NCBI RefSeq assembly: GCF_012935325.2
Contig: NZ_JABBYG020000001.1
Coordinates: forward strand, 62,001-126,000
Origin: Paenibacillus sp. PL91
Lineage (GTDB): Bacteria > Bacillota > Bacilli > Paenibacillales > Paenibacillaceae
DNA: 64,000 bases
Direction: 5' to 3'
The notes under the pieces are model-generated. The model made no database searches. It was given only the letters and a program-made list of their open reading frames with translations, and was not told where the DNA came from. Positions 61,701-64,000 of this stretch are shown piece after piece. A program made the translations under genes and the position numbers. The number at the start of each line of letters is the position of its first letter. Positions within the stretch are counted from its first letter, which is position 1.

Positions 61701-62876
61701 CAATCTGATGGTTCCGTTAAAGCGGAAATTCATTCAAAGCTTGATTCTAAAGGAACGGCCGTTGGCGCGGTCAGCGAGCAAGACCTGCTAAAGGCGATTG
61801 CTAAAGCAAAAGCAGATCAAGACGGTAAGCAGAAGGTGAGCATTGTGCTTAGGAGCAACTTTGGGACAGCGAAATATGCAGTGGATCTTCCAGCGGTTTT
61901 CTTGTCCGAGCATCCTAATCTGCTCATTGAGGTGAGCTATCCTAAAGCGACAGTTTTGCTATCCGGACAGATGCTCCCGAAATCAGCAGAGACTGGCAAG
62001 CAACTTCGTTTTGTAATGGGGGAGCGTGACGGGAAGTCTTTGAAAGTGGACGATCAACTCTTGGGACCGATCGTCGAGCTGTCGGCGGAAATGGATGGCA
62101 AGGCTTATGAGTGGAGGAATGAAGAAGCGCCGATTACCGTTACTGTTCCGTATTTGCGTTCCGACCGTGAGACTGTGTCGAGAATCGGCATCGTGTCCAT
62201 TAACGATCAAGGCAAAGCATCAGCGATTGCGGATGCGGCCTATTCCGATTCCGCTAAGCAGATCAGGTTCGATACAGGCCATACAGGCACCTATGCGGTA
62301 TATTATGCGCAGCAGGCATCGCTATTTGAGGATCTCAGCAAGCATCCATGGGCGCGGGAAGCCGTTGAGAAGCTGGCTGCCTTAGATATCGTAAAGGGAA
62401 CTTCGGCTGCAACCTTCAGTCCGGACGGACAGGTAAGCCGGGCAGACTTTGTCTTAATGCTCGTCAGAGCTTTAGATTTGCAGGCTGAGGCAGGCGGCGC
62501 ATGGGCGGATGTCCAACCACAAGATTATTATTACGAGGCTGCAGCCATTGCTAAGCAATTGGGTATCGTTACCGGCATCGACGGCGAGCGATTCGCGCCG
62601 AAGGCAAAGATTACACGCCAAGATATGATCGTGATGGCGGCGCGGGCGCTGATGGCGGCGAAAGCAACGGAGATCGCGGGAGATCTCACCGTACTTGACC
62701 GCTTCAAGGATGCTGGAAAGGTATCCGGTTATGCGGCAGGCAGCATTGCAGGCATAATCGAGCAGGGCCTGATCCAAGGTGACGGAGAAATGATCAAACC
62801 GCTTAACCATTCTACCCGCGCTGAAGCGGCCGTCTTCCTGTACAGATTATTGAATTTTGTACCGGAGCAACTATAG
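58779..62876 (+). CDS. large SLH surface protein with DUF4855 and F5/8C-like domains
   Basis: 1365 residues. Signal peptide 1-27 (ending AQA). ~30-210: discoidin-like beta-sandwich. ~222-545: DUF4855 (NLGLLYNGHYANG, WLFDGVLYLGL, VGMYWLEEQI, ILYDWLYQF), a family with a barrel-like fold in glycan-utilisation loci. ~560-640: Ig-like. ~725-850: second F5/8C-like domain (VAEKAVDGFPATRWSS, FQIDLGEAREMDTVRF). Gly-rich linker at ~957. ~1180-1365: three SLH repeats. ATG 58779 after AAGGGAG; an upstream in-frame ATG-like start at 58620 has no signal sequence. Probably binds or cleaves a glycan at the wall and feeds the transporter. Confidence 0.9.
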   Translation: MILNKSWIAIAMITVMLLTMVPLAQAEEGQPAMRNLAAGLGYEWSEAPEATHPDDRNKLTDGAFGKLDMSDPAWVGHVKKMTREVVFDLGESKSISSIRARFLQDWPTGSTLVPLTVSMYVSDDKQNWGTLTHQSTKLLWGDGPPREEVFDWVGSRDGIKSGNSAAAVAYARYVKVTFSMHTRAWAFIDEVEIWGADGKVEGAEQVAAEQPALLEPGEATGGIRNLGLLYNGHYANGKGDWSKERIIPNISYVDQTGEPVDWLFDGVLYLGLTTPNGHGYNGGANLEDWKWYLDKTFAAAGDMRQLNDATMEVGAKLNKPDYKEKVVLMIPDPGEYLNDFGDVDGDSVSESFNASEVGEEAALANRVKAVQWWLNEVEQRWAAENYSHLELVGMYWLEEQISTSATGPDLLRSASESVHAMDMKLFWIPHSLAYKSHMWKEVGIDAAAYQPNYFFEELSIDRLEDASNIAKQYGMGLELEFDDRMLTDGIFRERYIDYLNSGVETGLMQAGFKAYYQGNNAVFDTSASADPATRILYDWLYQFVNGTYQMNNATPPEAVVQMNGQLLQSGAVVPFTESVQFEWEVKNDDGSGLTKVTATFDGKPYTEGSVIDLAGKPGKHELVVTVAAGKSQKTSYVVEAATSASDMAMLVKRYDEQKQFTKEEAPISLNNYLEMIKRFEGTDKAKATKYLKGFNAKLDLLKKDQMILDGAYNTLKEGVYYLLGNMALNKAVESSSVEASNPNYVAEKAVDGFPATRWSSETIDNVLFQIDLGEAREMDTVRFDWEYARAKTYKLTVSDDKQNWTSVIKENGGAITAQDGKETVHFDPVKARYLKFEGIERNTFYGYSFYEFGVYHLSGAEEVSAIDGIKAAVDAASKKVTLDGLMMNGELANVRLKVLDPKGKVHYEAQTASTKAGSFQFVFMLTGEKEGTYEAYLTTDDMSQPEKVTFEYKRPVTGGGGGNPGAALPDLFQPQSDGSVKAEIHSKLDSKGTAVGAVSEQDLLKAIAKAKADQDGKQKVSIVLRSNFGTAKYAVDLPAVFLSEHPNLLIEVSYPKATVLLSGQMLPKSAETGKQLRFVMGERDGKSLKVDDQLLGPIVELSAEMDGKAYEWRNEEAPITVTVPYLRSDRETVSRIGIVSINDQGKASAIADAAYSDSAKQIRFDTGHTGTYAVYYAQQASLFEDLSKHPWAREAVEKLAALDIVKGTSAATFSPDGQVSRADFVLMLVRALDLQAEAGGAWADVQPQDYYYEAAAIAKQLGIVTGIDGERFAPKAKITRQDMIVMAARALMAAKATEIAGDLTVLDRFKDAGKVSGYAAGSIAGIIEQGLIQGDGEMIKPLNHSTRAEAAVFLYRLLNFVPEQL

Positions 62877-62891
62877 TAACGGAGGGCTTAT

Positions 62892-63578
62892 ATGGCTAGA
62901 CGAAGTAACATTTTTTCAAAAAAGGGCTTGATCGTATCGTGCCAAGCGCTTGAGCATGAGCCTCTCTACGGAGGCGACACGATGGCCAAGATGGCAAAAG
63001 CGGCGGTTATGTCTGGCGCAGTCGGCATCCGCACGAATGGCGTGTTCGATATTGTTGCCATTAAACAAACCGTCAGTGTGCCGGTTATCGGGTTGATTAA
63101 GCGAGCTATCCCAGGCTCGGACATCTATATTACACCGACGCTGGACGAGGTGAAAGCGATCGTGTCTGCGGGTGCCGACATCGTTGCGCTTGATGTGACG
63201 GACCGGGAGGGACGACTGGAAGCGGCAGCTCCGCTCATCGATTATGCGCAGCAGCACGGCGCTGCCGTCATGGCGGACATCTCGACGTTTGAGGAAGGGC
63301 TTGCGGCGGAGCGGCTCGGCGTAGATTTCGTCGGAACGACGCTTTCCGGGTACACGCCCTACAGCTCACAGAAGGAGGGGCCAAGCTTTGAACTGATCGA
63401 GCGGCTGTGCGAAGCTTTACAAGTTCCGGTTATGGCGGAGGGCCGCATCTGGACGCCGGAGGAAGCTGCGAAGGCAATGCGCGCGGGCGCTTCCTATGTC
63501 GTCGTAGGCAGCTCGATCACGCGTCCTCAGCTCATTGCGACCCGTTTCACTCGGGCATTGAGCAAGATACACGGATAA
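62892..63578 (+). CDS. nanE: N-acetylmannosamine-6-phosphate 2-epimerase
   Basis: 228 residues, TIM barrel; converts ManNAc-6-phosphate to GlcNAc-6-phosphate. GLIVSCQALEHEPLYGGDTM start, VIGLIKRAIPGSDIYITPT (Lys70), IVALDVTDREG, LGVDFVGTTLSGYTPYS and VMAEGRIWTPEEA (Glu). GGAGGG site 15 bp after the SLH gene, so co-transcribed with it. The presence of NanE here indicates that the imported glycan yields ManNAc. Confidence 0.93.
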   Translation: MARRSNIFSKKGLIVSCQALEHEPLYGGDTMAKMAKAAVMSGAVGIRTNGVFDIVAIKQTVSVPVIGLIKRAIPGSDIYITPTLDEVKAIVSAGADIVALDVTDREGRLEAAAPLIDYAQQHGAAVMADISTFEEGLAAERLGVDFVGTTLSGYTPYSSQKEGPSFELIERLCEALQVPVMAEGRIWTPEEAAKAMRAGASYVVVGSSITRPQLIATRFTRALSKIHG

Positions 63579-63596
63579 AAGAACGGAGACGGAACC

Positions 63597-64000
63597 ATGT
63601 CAACAGAGATATTTGATCCTTCGTCGATATATGCGATTGGCGTGGATATCGGCGGGACGAAAATCAATACAGGCATCGTGACTGAAGGAGGGGAAGTGCT
63701 GCTGACGCATAGCCTCGGCACCTTGGCCGGCCAGGCGAATACGGCCGGCCGCGTGCAAGAGGCGGTTAAGGGTCTTCTGGCAGAGGCGCGGAATCAACGG
63801 CCGGGCATCCGCTATAAGGGTATCGGTGTCGGGAGCGCAGGCCAGGTTGACTGGGAAGATGGCAGCATCCGGCATGCCTCCGGGCTCATCGTCGGATACA
63901 GCGGAACGAAGCTGAAGCGTATGTTGCAGGATGGCTTCCGGCTTCCGGTCAGAGTGGACAATGACGTCAACGTGCTTGCGCTGACAGAGAAGCGGCTCGG
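63597..64000 (+). CDS. ROK-family sugar kinase, 5' part
   Basis: First 134 residues before the right edge. IYAIGVDIGGTKINTGIV (ATP phosphate loop), GIGVGSAGQVDWEDGSI and VRVDNDVNVLAL (catalytic Asp region) define ROK. The position 18 bp after nanE suggests an N-acetylmannosamine kinase (NanK role), but the zinc motif and other specificity residues lie beyond the window. ACGGAGACGG site. Confidence 0.88.
   Translation, partial: MSTEIFDPSSIYAIGVDIGGTKINTGIVTEGGEVLLTHSLGTLAGQANTAGRVQEAVKGLLAEARNQRPGIRYKGIGVGSAGQVDWEDGSIRHASGLIVGYSGTKLKRMLQDGFRLPVRVDNDVNVLALTEKRL

Noticed and set aside
1..64000. tRNA, rRNA, CRISPR arrays, insertion sequences
   Set aside because: Looked for conserved rRNA stretches, tRNA CCA-end cloverleaves, regular repeat-spacer patterns and transposase motifs; none seen by eye.

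Overview
The window looks like a chromosomal segment of a Paenibacillus-type bacterium (Bacillota). Supporting signs are S-layer-homology (SLH) proteins, a LytS/YesM-type histidine kinase paired with a YesN-type AraC regulator beside a solute-binding lipoprotein and two LplB/YtcP-type permeases, AGGAGG-type ribosome binding sites with frequent TTG/GTG starts, a coproporphyrin-type haem operon and a Gram-positive Pel cluster. No rRNA, tRNA, CRISPR array, IS element or integrase was recognised. This is inference from gene content only.

Layout. 1-10.6 kb: housekeeping and small accessory genes (end of an SLH protein, AlkD-like glycosylase, an efflux pump with a divergent ArsR regulator and a palindromic operator candidate, acetyltransferase, K+ channel, holin-like protein, cupredoxin, Dabb protein, HEPN-like protein, SufR-like regulator, YtxG/YtxH-like pair). 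10.7-17 kb, minus strand: glgC, a GH13 cyclomaltodextrinase-type enzyme, an SDR dehydrogenase, and a MarR/EmrB-type efflux unit. 17-28.6 kb: glutamate racemase, M14 peptidase, a His-rich A-type-carrier-like protein with a DUF1450 partner, a DUF3990 ADP-ribosyltransferase-like gene overlapping a small helical gene (toxin-antitoxin candidate), a YlbL-like Lon/PDZ protease, a 12-bp minisatellite, an LTA-synthase-like protein, two methyltransferases and an MFS pump.

28.6-39.5 kb, minus strand, is the most unusual block. It is a Gram-positive Pel exopolysaccharide operon in the order epimerase-PelD fusion, PelE-like, PelA-deacetylase-like, PelF, PelG-CotH fusion, VTC-domain polyphosphate polymerase, DUF4956 membrane protein. 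The genes overlap or nearly abut. The precursor epimerase is fused to the c-di-GMP receptor. The Pel flippase-like protein is fused, through an internal lipobox-like segment, to an extracytoplasmic CotH-type kinase. A divergent DUF4832 glycosidase-like gene (39.7 kb) could supply the hydrolase that Gram-positive Pel loci lack.

41.2-48.9 kb: hemE-hemH-hemY, a CapA-like protein with Ser/Asn repeats, glycerophosphodiesterase, DUF92 protein, and a DapA-family gene divergent from a LysR regulator. 50-64 kb: a carbohydrate-uptake locus with a solute-binding lipoprotein, two permeases, sensor kinase, AraC response regulator, Gfo/Idh/MocA oxidoreductase, a 1365-residue SLH protein with DUF4855, NanE and the start of a ROK kinase. 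Three upstream regions in this locus share a TGTATA..AAA.GTAA motif, a candidate binding site for the local AraC regulator. NanE plus ROK point to N-acetylmannosamine use.
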